Shown here: in pieces, positions 9,312-17,107 of the stretch
How the letters are laid out: each line of letters begins with the position of its first letter
Numbering within the stretch: the first letter of the stretch is position 1
Assembly (NCBI RefSeq): GCF_000566685.1
Contig: NZ_AZQN01000003.1
Coordinates: 620,001-684,000, forward strand
Length of the DNA: 64,000 bases
Source of the DNA: Dyadobacter tibetensis Y620-1
GTDB taxonomy: Bacteria > Bacteroidota > Bacteroidia > Cytophagales > Spirosomataceae
Direction of reading: 5' to 3'
The notes under the pieces: generated by a model
What the model was told of the DNA's origin: nothing
Seen by the model: only the letters and a program-made list of their open reading frames with translations
The model's database searches: none
Position numbers and translations under genes: made by a program

Positions 9312-9415
9312 GCCAGGCGAACGGGTTTAAAAACAAAATAGATCGGAATAATCAAAAAATTAATTTATATTATTAAATTAATCCGAGAAATCTTACCACC
9401 CAACCTTGTATTGAA

Positions 9416-11143
9416 ATGAATGACAATAAATCGCAAGAGCACCCATGGTATAAATTCTATGCACCGGGTGTCCCCCATCAAATTAATCCAGATGCATACG
9501 TCTCATTAATAGAGCTGATAGAAACGAGCGTGGCCACTCATCCCGATAAAAAGGCCTATACAAATATGGACAAAAGCCTCAGCTACGCTGATTTGGACCG
9601 GCTGAGTCTGCATTTTGCCGCTTATTTGCAGTCCTTAGGGTTGGTGCCCGGAGATCGGATTGCCATACAAATGCCCAATTTGCTCCAGTTTCCTGTGGCC
9701 ATGCTGGGAGCTATTAGGGCGGGTCTGGTCATCGTAAATACTAATCCCCTGTACACTAGCAGGGAGATGCTCCACCAGTTCAAGGATTCCGGGGCTTCGG
9801 CCGTGGTTATTCTCGCTAATTTTGCGGTGAATCTCGAGAAAATTCTGGGCCAAACTCAAATCAAACATGTTATTATCACTGAGATTGGTGACTTGCTGGG
9901 TTTTCCGAAGCGTCTGCTGGTCAATGCAGTAGTGAAGTATATAAAGAAAATGGTGCCTGCTTACCACATTGCTAACACCATATCCTTCAATAAGGTCCTT
10001 TCAGAGGGAGCTCATTTGCCCTATCAGCGCCCCAAAGTGGCGGGTTCCGACCTGGCTTTTATCCAGTATACAGGAGGGACCACTGGAGTGTCTAAAGGGG
10101 CTATGCTAACGCACCGGAATCTGCTGGCTAATGTAGAGGGAATTAATGAGTGGATGATGTCGTCGGAGGGCTTGTCAAAAATGAAGGAACAAATTACCCT
10201 CATAGCCCCGCTGCCATTATATCATGTATTTGCCATGACAGTCAATGCACTATGTGCACTGAAATGGGGCGGACATAATGTATTAATCACAAATCCACGA
10301 GATATGCCCGCCTTTGTGAAAGAGTGGGGGAAATATAAGATTCATATATTTCCTGGGTTAAACACCCTTTTCAATGGCATGCTTAATAATGAAGCCTTTA
10401 GAAAACAGAACTTCGATTCCCTGAAGATTACCATTGCCGGGGGGATGGCCCTTCAAAGAGTGGTCGCCGAAAACTGGTTAAAAACTACAGGCTGTCACTT
10501 GGTAGAAGGTTATGGTCTATCTGAAACCTCTCCGGTGCTATCGGTGAACCTGCTTAACGGTCAGGAGCGGATTGGTACGATAGGAGTACCTATCCCAAGT
10601 ACCGACATGAAGATACTTCGTGATGACAATACCTGGGCCGAGGTGGGAGAAAGGGGTGAAATTTGTGCTCAGGGGCCGCAGGTTATGGATGGATATTACA
10701 ACCGCCCAGGAGAAACGGCTAAGGTTTTTCATGTGGATGAATCGGGAAAATGGTTTAAAACAGGAGATATTGGAATCCAGGATTCCGATGGTTTCTTCAA
10801 AATAGTAGACCGTAAGAAAGATATGATCCTCGTTTCAGGGTTTAATGTATACCCAAACGAAATAGAGGAGATCATGGCGCAATGCCCAGGTGTATTAGAA
10901 GTGGCCTGTGTGGGTGTGCCCGATGAGCATTCCGGTGAGTCGGTAAAGTTATTTATTGTTAAAAAGGATGATGGGTTGACTGAACAGGCAATCAATGATT
11001 ATTGCAAAGTGAATTTTACGGGCTATAAGCGTCCTAAACAAATCGAATTTAGGGAAGAATTACCCAAAAGTAATGTAGGGAAAATATTAAGGAGGAGTTT
11101 AAGGGATGAAGCCCTGAAAGATATATCCGAAAATAAGGCCTGA
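9416..11143 (+). CDS. fadD: Long-chain fatty acid-CoA ligase
   Basis: This 575-residue adenylate-forming enzyme activates fatty acids to acyl-CoA via acyl-AMP. The AMP-binding P-loop YTGGTTGVSKGA (about 221-232), the VEGYGLSET motif near 365, the KTGDIG hinge region and the C-terminal catalytic lysine region KSNVGKILRR are all present. Length and the N-terminal opening HPWYKFYAPGVPHQINP match FadD-type long-chain ligases. It is followed by a strong terminator and probably forms its own unit. Physiologically it would feed beta-oxidation or lipid remodelling together with the MaoC hydratase found further on; that link is an inference. Confidence 0.93.
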   Translation: MNDNKSQEHPWYKFYAPGVPHQINPDAYVSLIELIETSVATHPDKKAYTNMDKSLSYADLDRLSLHFAAYLQSLGLVPGDRIAIQMPNLLQFPVAMLGAIRAGLVIVNTNPLYTSREMLHQFKDSGASAVVILANFAVNLEKILGQTQIKHVIITEIGDLLGFPKRLLVNAVVKYIKKMVPAYHIANTISFNKVLSEGAHLPYQRPKVAGSDLAFIQYTGGTTGVSKGAMLTHRNLLANVEGINEWMMSSEGLSKMKEQITLIAPLPLYHVFAMTVNALCALKWGGHNVLITNPRDMPAFVKEWGKYKIHIFPGLNTLFNGMLNNEAFRKQNFDSLKITIAGGMALQRVVAENWLKTTGCHLVEGYGLSETSPVLSVNLLNGQERIGTIGVPIPSTDMKILRDDNTWAEVGERGEICAQGPQVMDGYYNRPGETAKVFHVDESGKWFKTGDIGIQDSDGFFKIVDRKKDMILVSGFNVYPNEIEEIMAQCPGVLEVACVGVPDEHSGESVKLFIVKKDDGLTEQAINDYCKVNFTGYKRPKQIEFREELPKSNVGKILRRSLRDEALKDISENKA

Positions 11144-11540
11144 CATAAGTTCTGGTTCTCAATTTTTGAGGGGAGGAAAGGCTTAATCAGTTAACTACTG
11201 AATAGGCTGTGGAAGAAAATTGCTTGCTCCAGCCCATAAGACAAACCATATTTCCTTAAAAAGAAATATGGTTTTTTTCTGTTCTTTTCACCATTCGCTC
11301 CATTTTTTGGAATGGATATATTCTACGTCTTTAGACCCAGCCATGGCGCCGATCTAGGACAGAAGGAAATAAGTCTGGGTTAGAAATTTCACTTTTCAAG
11401 GATTGGTAATTGTGTGAACTAATGAAACTGAGTACTGGAAATTGAGCATTTTTTATTAAGAATAACCCAGTTCTCGTCGTGAATCGGAGGGCTTTCTGTA
11501 TATTTATTCAAAATATATCTCAACTTAATTTTTCGACGCT
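11144..11540. other. Intergenic region after fadD
   Basis: This stretch holds the fadD terminator (11243-11278), a small hairpin CCATT/AATGG near 11302-11317 and the presumed promoter of the following hydrolase. No open frame with protein-like content and no RNA gene was recognised. Confidence 0.35.
11243..11278 (+). terminator. Intrinsic terminator after fadD
   Basis: Arms AAACCATATTTC (11243-11254) and GAAATATGGTTT (11263-11274) form a perfect 12-base-pair stem with an 8-base loop, and the T run continues to 11278. It sits 100 bases after the fadD stop. Confidence 0.85.
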
Positions 11541-12272
11541 ATGATATTTCAACGCAAAACTTTGGTTCTGTTGCACGGTCATGGAATGGATGACAGCATC
11601 TGGGATCAGCTGGATGCTATTTTAAATGATTCCTTTACCATTATAAGACCAAATATATCTTTACTTACTTCCTGCCAGACTGTTGAAGACTATGCGGATG
11701 AACTGTATAGGCTACTTACCAATGCAAATATTCAACGCTGCACCTTAATTGGCCATTCCATGGGAGGTTATATAGGCCTTGCCTTTGCCAAAAAATATCC
11801 TGAAATGCTGCAGGGATTTGGATTATTTCATTCTACAGCTTTGGCCGACGATGAGGCTAAGAAGCATCAACGAAACCAAATGGTGTCCTTATTAAGAACC
11901 TATGGTACGGCTTCATTTATGAAAAACACGGCACCAAATCTATTTGGAACGCGTTATAGGTCTTTGCATCCTGATAAGGTGCAGGAACATGTTGATTTCT
12001 TTGCCAAACTTCCCGAGGAAGCCCTTGTCTCGGGCATTCACGCAATGCGGGAGCGGAGTGATCAGCAGGAAGTATTAAAAACAATAAATGTTCCGGTGCT
12101 CATCATTTTGGGTATGGAAGATAATTTTGTTCCCTTTGAGTCGGGTATGGATCTGTCAACCCTCCCCGCACAATGCTATCCGTTTATCTTGGCGGAAGCC
12201 GGCCATATGGGTATGATCGAGCGTCCGGATGCAACGGCACGAATGATCCGTTGGTATATGAGCAAGGTTTAA
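11541..12272 (+). CDS. Alpha/beta hydrolase
   Basis: A 243-residue cytoplasmic alpha/beta-hydrolase. It opens with the oxyanion-hole stretch VLLHGHGMDDSIWDQL. The nucleophile elbow is GHSMGG (Ser near 75), the acid Asp is likely in LGMEDNFVP near 197, and the catalytic His in EAGHMGMIERP near 223. There is no signal peptide. The overall pattern fits the MhpC/BioH-like group, but substrate cannot be assigned. It precedes, in the same direction with a gap of 79 bases, a secreted hydrolase with a different fold layout. Confidence 0.85.
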   Translation: MIFQRKTLVLLHGHGMDDSIWDQLDAILNDSFTIIRPNISLLTSCQTVEDYADELYRLLTNANIQRCTLIGHSMGGYIGLAFAKKYPEMLQGFGLFHSTALADDEAKKHQRNQMVSLLRTYGTASFMKNTAPNLFGTRYRSLHPDKVQEHVDFFAKLPEEALVSGIHAMRERSDQQEVLKTINVPVLIILGMEDNFVPFESGMDLSTLPAQCYPFILAEAGHMGMIERPDATARMIRWYMSKV

Positions 12273-12351
12273 GATATGGCAGGTCACAAAACCAAAAGAT
12301 ATAATCTTTGACTTATTTAACAGATCACCTTAAAATCAAATAGTTGAAAAT

Positions 12352-13566
12352 ATGTCAGATATGAATCCATTTGGATCGGGTAAACGCTTCATCCTGAAGT
12401 ATTCTTTTTTAGTACTCTGGTTCTTAATTATTTTCCAATCTTGTAAGAATGAGGGCAATGAGCCCGATCCGGATAGCGATCAGTATCTGGTAACAAGTAC
12501 CGAAATAAAAAGTTTTACCAAGGCAGAACTCGTAGCAGAGGCATCTAAACTATCACCGCTGATAGCGGCTTATGTCAAAAATGGCGTGAAGGTATATAGG
12601 CTAACCTATCATACCAAGAATACCGATGGAGAGGATATTACAGCCTCCGGAGCCGTGATATTGCCTGAAACGACGGAAGATGTTTCTATGCTCAGTGTTC
12701 AGCATGGAACCATAGAGTCCGACGATCAGGCACCGTCTAACTTTAATGAAGGTTCAGAAGCAGCCACCTTCGGAACCTTATTTGGCTCCTTAGGCTATAT
12801 CATTTCCTATCCCGATTATATAGGATATGGAGCTTCTTCCAGCCTGCCCCACCCATACGAGCATCGGGCAAGCCTGGCATCTGCTTCTGCCGATATGCTC
12901 CGAGCCGTAAAAGAAATGATTGCCAAGCAGTCGGCCGTAAAATGGAATCAGAAACTTTTTCTGGCGGGTTACTCGGAAGGGGGATTTGCCACCATGTCGC
13001 TTCAAAAGGAGCTAGAGGAAAATGCGCCGGGAGAGTTTAATTTGGTAGCGTCCAGTTGCGGAGCAGGAGCCTACGATAAAACGTCCTTTATGAAGTATGT
13101 TGTAAACCAGGATACTCACGGAATGGCCTCTTCCAACAAACTTTACCTTTGGGTAATGCTCACTTATGATAGAATTTATAAGCTTAACAAGCCTATGGAA
13201 TACTATTTTAAAGAACCTTATGCAGCGGGTATTAAGGCTTCCGGAGTGGCTTATCCTATCTCCGTAAGTTTCAATTCTATATTAACAGAATCCTTTCGTA
13301 AAGCGGTTGCAGATGGGACGGAGACAGGCTTCTTTGCGGCTACGCAGGATAATGACGTTTACAACTGGAGGCCCAAAACACCAACGAGACTATACCATGG
13401 TACAAATGATCAACTGGTGTTTTTCTTTAATTCTCAAAATGCATATGACGCCATGGTGAAACTAGGTGCACCGGATGTACAATTAGTGCCAATCGCCAAA
13501 GGTGACCATGGAAGTTCAATCAGTGATTTCCTCTTGGGGACCTTACTATTTTTTACTGGTAAATGA
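12352..13566 (+). CDS. Secreted lipoprotein alpha/beta hydrolase (lipase/esterase-like)
   Basis: This 404-residue protein has an N-terminal membrane segment (FLVLWFLIIFQSC, about 19-31) ending in a lipobox-like FQSC, so it is probably a lipoprotein. The hydrolase part has the nucleophile elbow GYSEGG (Ser near 206), an Asp in HGTNDQLVFF near 351 and a His in KGDHGSS near 387. The layout, with SVQHGTIESD early and a long cap region, recalls secretory lipase-type alpha/beta hydrolases. Substrate unknown; esters of long-chain or aromatic compounds are plausible for the family. The start may be the Met at position 1 or 4. Confidence 0.75.
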   Translation: MSDMNPFGSGKRFILKYSFLVLWFLIIFQSCKNEGNEPDPDSDQYLVTSTEIKSFTKAELVAEASKLSPLIAAYVKNGVKVYRLTYHTKNTDGEDITASGAVILPETTEDVSMLSVQHGTIESDDQAPSNFNEGSEAATFGTLFGSLGYIISYPDYIGYGASSSLPHPYEHRASLASASADMLRAVKEMIAKQSAVKWNQKLFLAGYSEGGFATMSLQKELEENAPGEFNLVASSCGAGAYDKTSFMKYVVNQDTHGMASSNKLYLWVMLTYDRIYKLNKPMEYYFKEPYAAGIKASGVAYPISVSFNSILTESFRKAVADGTETGFFAATQDNDVYNWRPKTPTRLYHGTNDQLVFFFNSQNAYDAMVKLGAPDVQLVPIAKGDHGSSISDFLLGTLLFFTGK

Positions 13567-13620
13567 TCAATCTGATTATTTAAACTATTATTTTAATTTT
13601 ATTCTATTTATTTCTGCATT

Positions 13621-14493
13621 ATGTCATCCCTTCTTCAGTTAGTAGGCAATACCCCCTTAGTAGATCTGGATCATATCAATCCCAATCCAAATGTTAAAAT
13701 TTACGGTAAGCTGGAGGGGAATAATCCGGGGGGAAGTGTAAAGGACAGAGCGGCTTACGCAATGATCAAAGGAGCTATGGAGCGGGGAGATCTTCAGCCC
13801 GGCGTTACCCTTATCGAGGCTACCAGTGGCAATACAGGGATTGCCCTAGCGATGATCGCCAGTCTTTTCCGTATCCCCATAGAACTGGTTATGCCAGAAA
13901 ATTCTACCCGGGAGCGGGTTTTGACCATGGAGGCTTTTGGCGCCAAAGTTACCTTGAAAGAATCCATAGAAGCATCCCGGGATTATGCCGATCAAAAGGC
14001 AGAAGAGTCTGGATATTTTATGCTCAATCAGTTTGCTAATGAGGACAACTGGAAAGCACATTATGGAACTACCGGACCCGAAATATGGAAAGACACCAAG
14101 GGGAAGATTACTCATTTCGTGTCCTCTATGGGGACTACCGGAACCATTATGGGTGTTTCCCGCTATTTGAAAGAGCAGAATGCTCACGTTCAGATCGTTG
14201 GCTGTCAGCCCACGGATGGGTCCAGTATCCCCGGTATTAGAAAATGGCCCCAGGCCTATCTTCCTAAGATTTTTGATGCAAGTAGGGTGGACAAGGTTAT
14301 TGAGGTCAGTCAGGATGATGCCGTGGGAATGACCCGGCGTCTGGCCCGTGAAGAAGCTGTTTTTGCTGGAATGAGCAGTGGGGGTGCTGCCTGGGCTGCT
14401 GTCCAACTTGCTTCCCAGATAGAATCGGGGGTAATCGTTACTATTATCTGTGATCGGGGAGATCGTTATTTGTCCAGCGATCTATTTGGATAA
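13621..14493 (+). CDS. cysM: Cysteine synthase B (O-acetylserine sulfhydrylase)
   Basis: A 290-residue PLP enzyme that makes cysteine from O-acetylserine and sulfide (or thiosulfate for CysM). The PLP lysine lies in GGSVKDRAAYA (Lys41), the substrate loop is EATSGNTGIALA, and the PLP phosphate loop is SSMGTTGTIMG. The compact length and the GCQPTDGSSIPGIRKW stretch favour CysM over CysK; the two are hard to separate by eye. It is convergent with the membrane gene at 14560-14979, and a shared bidirectional terminator lies between them. Confidence 0.88.
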   Translation: MSSLLQLVGNTPLVDLDHINPNPNVKIYGKLEGNNPGGSVKDRAAYAMIKGAMERGDLQPGVTLIEATSGNTGIALAMIASLFRIPIELVMPENSTRERVLTMEAFGAKVTLKESIEASRDYADQKAEESGYFMLNQFANEDNWKAHYGTTGPEIWKDTKGKITHFVSSMGTTGTIMGVSRYLKEQNAHVQIVGCQPTDGSSIPGIRKWPQAYLPKIFDASRVDKVIEVSQDDAVGMTRRLAREEAVFAGMSSGGAAWAAVQLASQIESGVIVTIICDRGDRYLSSDLFG

Positions 14494-14494
14494 A

Positions 14495-14537
14495 ACAAAA
14501 AACGGGCTAAACTCCGTATGGAATAGCCCGCTTTTTG
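14495..14537. terminator. Bidirectional terminator between cysM and the convergent membrane gene
   Basis: CGGGCTA (14503-14509) pairs with TAGCCCG (14524-14530). The stem has an A run on its left and a T run on its right, so it can end transcription from both cysM (plus) and the minus-strand gene at 14560. Confidence 0.75.
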
Positions 14538-14559
14538 GTATGCAATTTTCGATTCCAGA

Positions 14560-14979
14560 TCAGAACCAACCTGCGCCTAGGTTACGGAAAGGCCAGGGAA
14601 TACCTACTATAATAAGTATAAGACCTAAGGTATAAAAATACAAAACCGTTCTATGCTTGGGGGCCCCCTCCAATTTCTTACTGCGTACCCGGCCCATGGT
14701 AATCAAGACCAACGCAATAAGCATCATAGTAGTATGTTCTACGCTGAAGAACCGGTACATGGCATCACTCATCATGCTGAAATCCACTTTGGGGCTCATA
14801 CTGAAAAGGATCAAGCCGATTAAAAGCTGCGTATGAGCCGCTATCATCGCAAATAAATACAGTTTGCTATCACCATGATCGTTGCTTTTCCATTTGGAAT
14901 AGGCCACAAATATGGCGGCGATCAGCAATGCCAACACTACATAACGTAGGCCCGAGTGGGCGTGAATAAGCATGTTCAT
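14560..14979 (-). CDS. Small four-helix inner-membrane protein of unknown function
   Basis: A 139-residue integral membrane protein with four hydrophobic segments (about 12-28, 42-60, 79-97 and 112-129). The N-terminal IHAHSGLRYVVL motif and the two histidine-bearing helices (HTQLLIGL, VEHTTMM) are conserved in Bacteroidota proteins that are sometimes labelled cytochrome b-like; haem binding is not demonstrated and the sequence alone does not prove it. It ends near a terminator shared with cysM and has its own upstream region of 119 bases to the divergent DUF4286 gene. Confidence 0.7.
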   Translation of the reverse strand: MNMLIHAHSGLRYVVLALLIAAIFVAYSKWKSNDHGDSKLYLFAMIAAHTQLLIGLILFSMSPKVDFSMMSDAMYRFFSVEHTTMMLIALVLITMGRVRSKKLEGAPKHRTVLYFYTLGLILIIVGIPWPFRNLGAGWF

Positions 14980-15134
14980 CAGAGTCGAAAGGATTTAAGT
15001 GAAAACTATCTTGTCACAAAGGTAATCTCCGCCTGCACTTCTCCCAAATAATCGGACAGGTATCTTCTGGGTATTCCGGATTAGGCCAGCTAAGGATTAT
15101 GTTGGATATTTGTGTTTTAAAAATTAAAAGAAAA

Positions 15135-15437
15135 ATGATTATCTACAACATAACGGTCAATGTGAACCACCCCATGGAAAATGAGTGGGTGGAATATATG
15201 AAAAGTAGCTACATCCCCGAAATTCAGGCGACGGGCTTGGCCATGGAGTGTAAACTTTTACGCCTTCTTACAGAAATAGAAAATGAAGGAGCCACTTATA
15301 CCACTCAGTTTCGCTTCCTTTCCATGGAAGATTTTCTTGCCTATCAAACCAAATTTCAGCCTGCTTTAGCCGACAAACATCACCAAAAATTTAACGGGCA
15401 TTACGTTTCTTTCCGAACCCTGCTGGAGGAAGCTTGA
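15135..15437 (+). CDS. DUF4286 family protein
   Basis: A protein of about 100 residues that starts MIIYNITVNV, the signature opening of DUF4286. The fold is expected to be a small ferredoxin-like alpha/beta domain (strands IIYNITVNV and ATYTTQFRFLS, helices between). The function of the family is unknown. The frame is open back to 15099, but the ATG at 15135 gives the conserved N-terminus and is chosen here. Confidence 0.8.
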   Translation: MIIYNITVNVNHPMENEWVEYMKSSYIPEIQATGLAMECKLLRLLTEIENEGATYTTQFRFLSMEDFLAYQTKFQPALADKHHQKFNGHYVSFRTLLEEA

Positions 15438-15563
15438 GTGGCCAACCGTTCCAAATACCGTACCCGAAAAATAAGACCGGTTTTGCTTGACATTTAACGT
15501 TGAATTTTGCTTATTCACTAAACCATTTCATTGAGCCTTGATCGATGATGAATGGGAGGGAGG

Positions 15564-15577
15564 GCCACCTGGGTGGC
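15564..15577 (+). other. GC-rich hairpin in the leader of hpf
   Basis: GCCACC (15564-15569) and GGTGGC (15572-15577) form a perfect tight hairpin, flanked outside by a G-rich tract GGGAGGGAGGG on the left and TTTTCCC on the right. It lies 76 bases before the hpf ATG with no T run after it, so it looks like leader structure rather than a terminator. No tRNA cloverleaf could be built. Confidence 0.3.
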
Positions 15578-15653
15578 AACCTAAGCCTGCACCCCATGCT
15601 GTGGTTTTCCCGTGATGTAGATAAGTGATGTTTTACCTTAAACCAAAGTGCTT

Positions 15654-16034
15654 ATGAGACTGCAGATGCAAGCAATTCACTTCGATGCCGATGCGAAGTT
15701 GTTCAATTTTATTCAACAAAAAATGGACAAACTAGATACTTTTTATGATCGGATAACGAGTGGTGAGGTATTTTTGAAACTAGATAAAAGTGAAAACGCA
15801 AAAACGCATACGAAGTTGCTGGAAGTTAAGCTATATGTGCCGGGTGGAACCGTATTTGTGAAAGAGCAAGGCACGACCTTCGAAGAAGCTACTGACTTAG
15901 CCATAGATACCTTAAAAATGCAGGTGATCAAATTTAAAGATAAGCGAAACAAAGCGAGGGGACCTAAAGTCGTGGCAGGGATCACCGACTCGGAACCCTT
16001 GGCCGTGGTAGAGGAAGAATTAGAAGAAGAATAA
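15654..16034 (+). CDS. hpf: Ribosome hibernation promoting factor (HPF/YfiA family)
   Basis: This protein of 126 residues binds the small ribosomal subunit and stabilises idle ribosomes. The pattern MRLQMQAIHFDADAKLFNF, the basic helix KMDKLDTFYDRI and the strand KLLEVKLYVPGGTVFVKE are typical of the short HPF form; the long-form C-terminal dimerisation domain is absent. The C-terminus is acidic (EEELEEE). The open frame starts with a GTG at 15648, but the ATG two codons on (15654) is the likely start. A hairpin terminator follows. Confidence 0.88.
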   Translation: MRLQMQAIHFDADAKLFNFIQQKMDKLDTFYDRITSGEVFLKLDKSENAKTHTKLLEVKLYVPGGTVFVKEQGTTFEEATDLAIDTLKMQVIKFKDKRNKARGPKVVAGITDSEPLAVVEEELEEE

Positions 16035-16058
16035 TGCACCTTTTATAGTAATTTTCAG

Positions 16059-16087
16059 AAGGCCGTCCATTGTGGCGGCTTTTTTAT
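16059..16087 (+). terminator. Intrinsic terminator after hpf
   Basis: AAGGCCG (16059-16065) pairs with CGGCTTT (16076-16082) with one G-T wobble, followed by more T residues. It is 25 bases after the hpf stop. Confidence 0.65.
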
Positions 16088-16113
16088 TGCCTACCAGCTT
16101 TGCCTCTTAACGC

Positions 16114-16143
16114 TTGCTCCCGAAACAGTTTTTCGTATCTTCA
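16114..16143 (+). promoter_or_regulatory. Candidate promoter of the MaoC-type gene
   Basis: TTG (16114-16116), 19 bases, then TATCTTCA (16136-16143), which matches the Bacteroidota -7 pattern except at the last two positions. It lies 45 bases upstream of the start codon. Confidence 0.35.
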
Positions 16144-16188
16144 CTATCTTATAATGTAACAGGATAATTTTAACCCATTTTTATTAAT

Positions 16189-16602
16189 ATGACGATTGAA
16201 GCCGTTGTAGGAGCCTCGTTTGAGCATTCCTTCCGTTTTACCCAGGAGCAGGTGGTACAATTTGCCATCCTGACTGGAGACGATAATCCCTTACATCTGG
16301 ATGCCGGATATGCGGCTACTACTCCTTTTAAGCGACCTATTATTCACGGAATGTTAGGGGCTACCGTATTTACCAAGGTACTCGGTACCGAATATCCGGG
16401 GCATGGATCCATTTACCTGAATCAAACTTTAGATTTTCTGAGGCCTATGTTTGTAGAGACCGATTATATTGCGGTCTTTACCATTAAAGCGCTTCATGCG
16501 GAAAAACATATAGCAGAGATTACCACCGAAATAAAGGATGCAACTACCAAAAAAGTAGTAACCCGTGGGGTAGCGACCATGATTAATAAAGAAAAATTCT
16601 GA
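16189..16602 (+). CDS. MaoC-like (R)-specific enoyl-CoA hydratase
   Basis: A 137-residue hot-dog fold protein. The hydratase-2 signature is plain: FAILTGDDNPLHLDAGYA with the catalytic Asp near 31 and His near 36, then the RPIIHGMLGATVF helix. It should hydrate trans-2-enoyl-CoA to (R)-3-hydroxyacyl-CoA, as PhaJ does, or act in fatty acid turnover. No polyhydroxyalkanoate synthase is seen nearby, so the physiological role is open. It is convergent with the H1-like gene and shares the palindromic terminator between them. Confidence 0.88.
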   Translation: MTIEAVVGASFEHSFRFTQEQVVQFAILTGDDNPLHLDAGYAATTPFKRPIIHGMLGATVFTKVLGTEYPGHGSIYLNQTLDFLRPMFVETDYIAVFTIKALHAEKHIAEITTEIKDATTKKVVTRGVATMINKEKF

Positions 16603-16606
16603 CAAA

Positions 16607-16637
16607 AATAAAGCCCGGGTCTTTCAGGATCCCGGGC
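16607..16637 (-). terminator. Terminator of the H1-like gene
   Basis: GCCCGGG (16613-16619) pairs with CCCGGGC (16631-16637). On the minus strand the stem is followed by TTTATTTTT, so it terminates the H1-like gene; the plus side lacks a T run, though the hairpin may also help end the MaoC transcript. Confidence 0.65.
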
Positions 16638-16663
16638 CGAGTTTGGCGGTGTGCTTGGTGGAA

Positions 16664-16843
16664 TTACTCAGCAGCGTTCTTTTTGTTCTGAACCTCTGTG
16701 CGGATTTCTTGAGCGAGCGTCTTAAGGTCTTGCATACCTTTACGAACGCGGGTTCCTGCTGCCTGATTCTCTTTGCTGTAGAACTTATCGAAATCACCTT
16801 CTAGTGACATTATCAAATTCTTTACTTCCTCAAATCGTGTCAT
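16664..16843 (-). CDS. Small histone H1-like (Hc1-type) DNA-associated protein
   Basis: A 59-residue protein. It starts MTRFEEVKNLIMSLEGDF and continues with QAAGTRVRKGMQDLKTLAQ, ending in a lysine-rich tail KNAAE. This is the short histone H1-like protein family common in Bacteroidota, thought from its name-giving relatives to bind DNA non-specifically. The size, the conserved QAAGTRVRKGMQ core and the terminator downstream support a real gene. Its reading frame is clean, with an ATG and a TAA. A candidate promoter lies upstream at 16913-16932. Confidence 0.85.
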   Translation of the reverse strand: MTRFEEVKNLIMSLEGDFDKFYSKENQAAGTRVRKGMQDLKTLAQEIRTEVQNKKNAAE

Positions 16844-16912
16844 GTTATTTTGGTTTTATAGTTAAATTATGCCTTTGCACGGCACAGAGGCACGTTTTGA
16901 CCGAAATTTAGT

Positions 16913-16932
16913 AATTTTAAACATTAACGCAA
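16913..16932 (-). promoter_or_regulatory. Candidate promoter of the H1-like gene
   Basis: On the minus strand TTG (16932-16930) is followed after exactly 9 bases plus ATTAC in an AT-rich spacer by TAAATTTC (16920-16913), close to TAnnTTTG. The last base deviates from consensus and the -33 to -7 distance is shorter than usual, so confidence is low. Confidence 0.25.
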
Positions 16933-17044
16933 CTCAAATAATAAAAAAAAACCGTTGAATAGTCTTATCTAACCAGATTGTCAAGGTTAACTTGTTGTTA
17001 ATGAAATAGTTAGATTCGTATTAAAAAGTGACTTAAAAATATAT

Positions 17045-17079
17045 AAAAAAGGGCCTAATTATAAAAAAGGCCCTTTTTT
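17045..17079. terminator. Bidirectional terminator after the palmitoyltransferase-like gene
   Basis: AAAAAAGGGCC (17045-17055) is perfectly complementary to GGCCCTTTTTT (17069-17079) around a 13-base AT-rich loop. It has the A-stem-T form on both strands and lies 28 bases beyond the stop of the minus-strand gene. Confidence 0.85.
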
Positions 17080-17107
17080 GCATATATATGCAGTTTTTTC
17101 GATGTCC

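Noticed and set aside
13846..14406. 186-codon minus-strand frame inside cysM
   Set aside because: Antisense to the cysteine synthase gene; repetitive Gly/His-rich content typical of a shadow frame.
15541..15610. Possible tRNA or small RNA in the hpf leader
   Set aside because: Only one hairpin is convincing; no cloverleaf with D, anticodon and T arms could be built.
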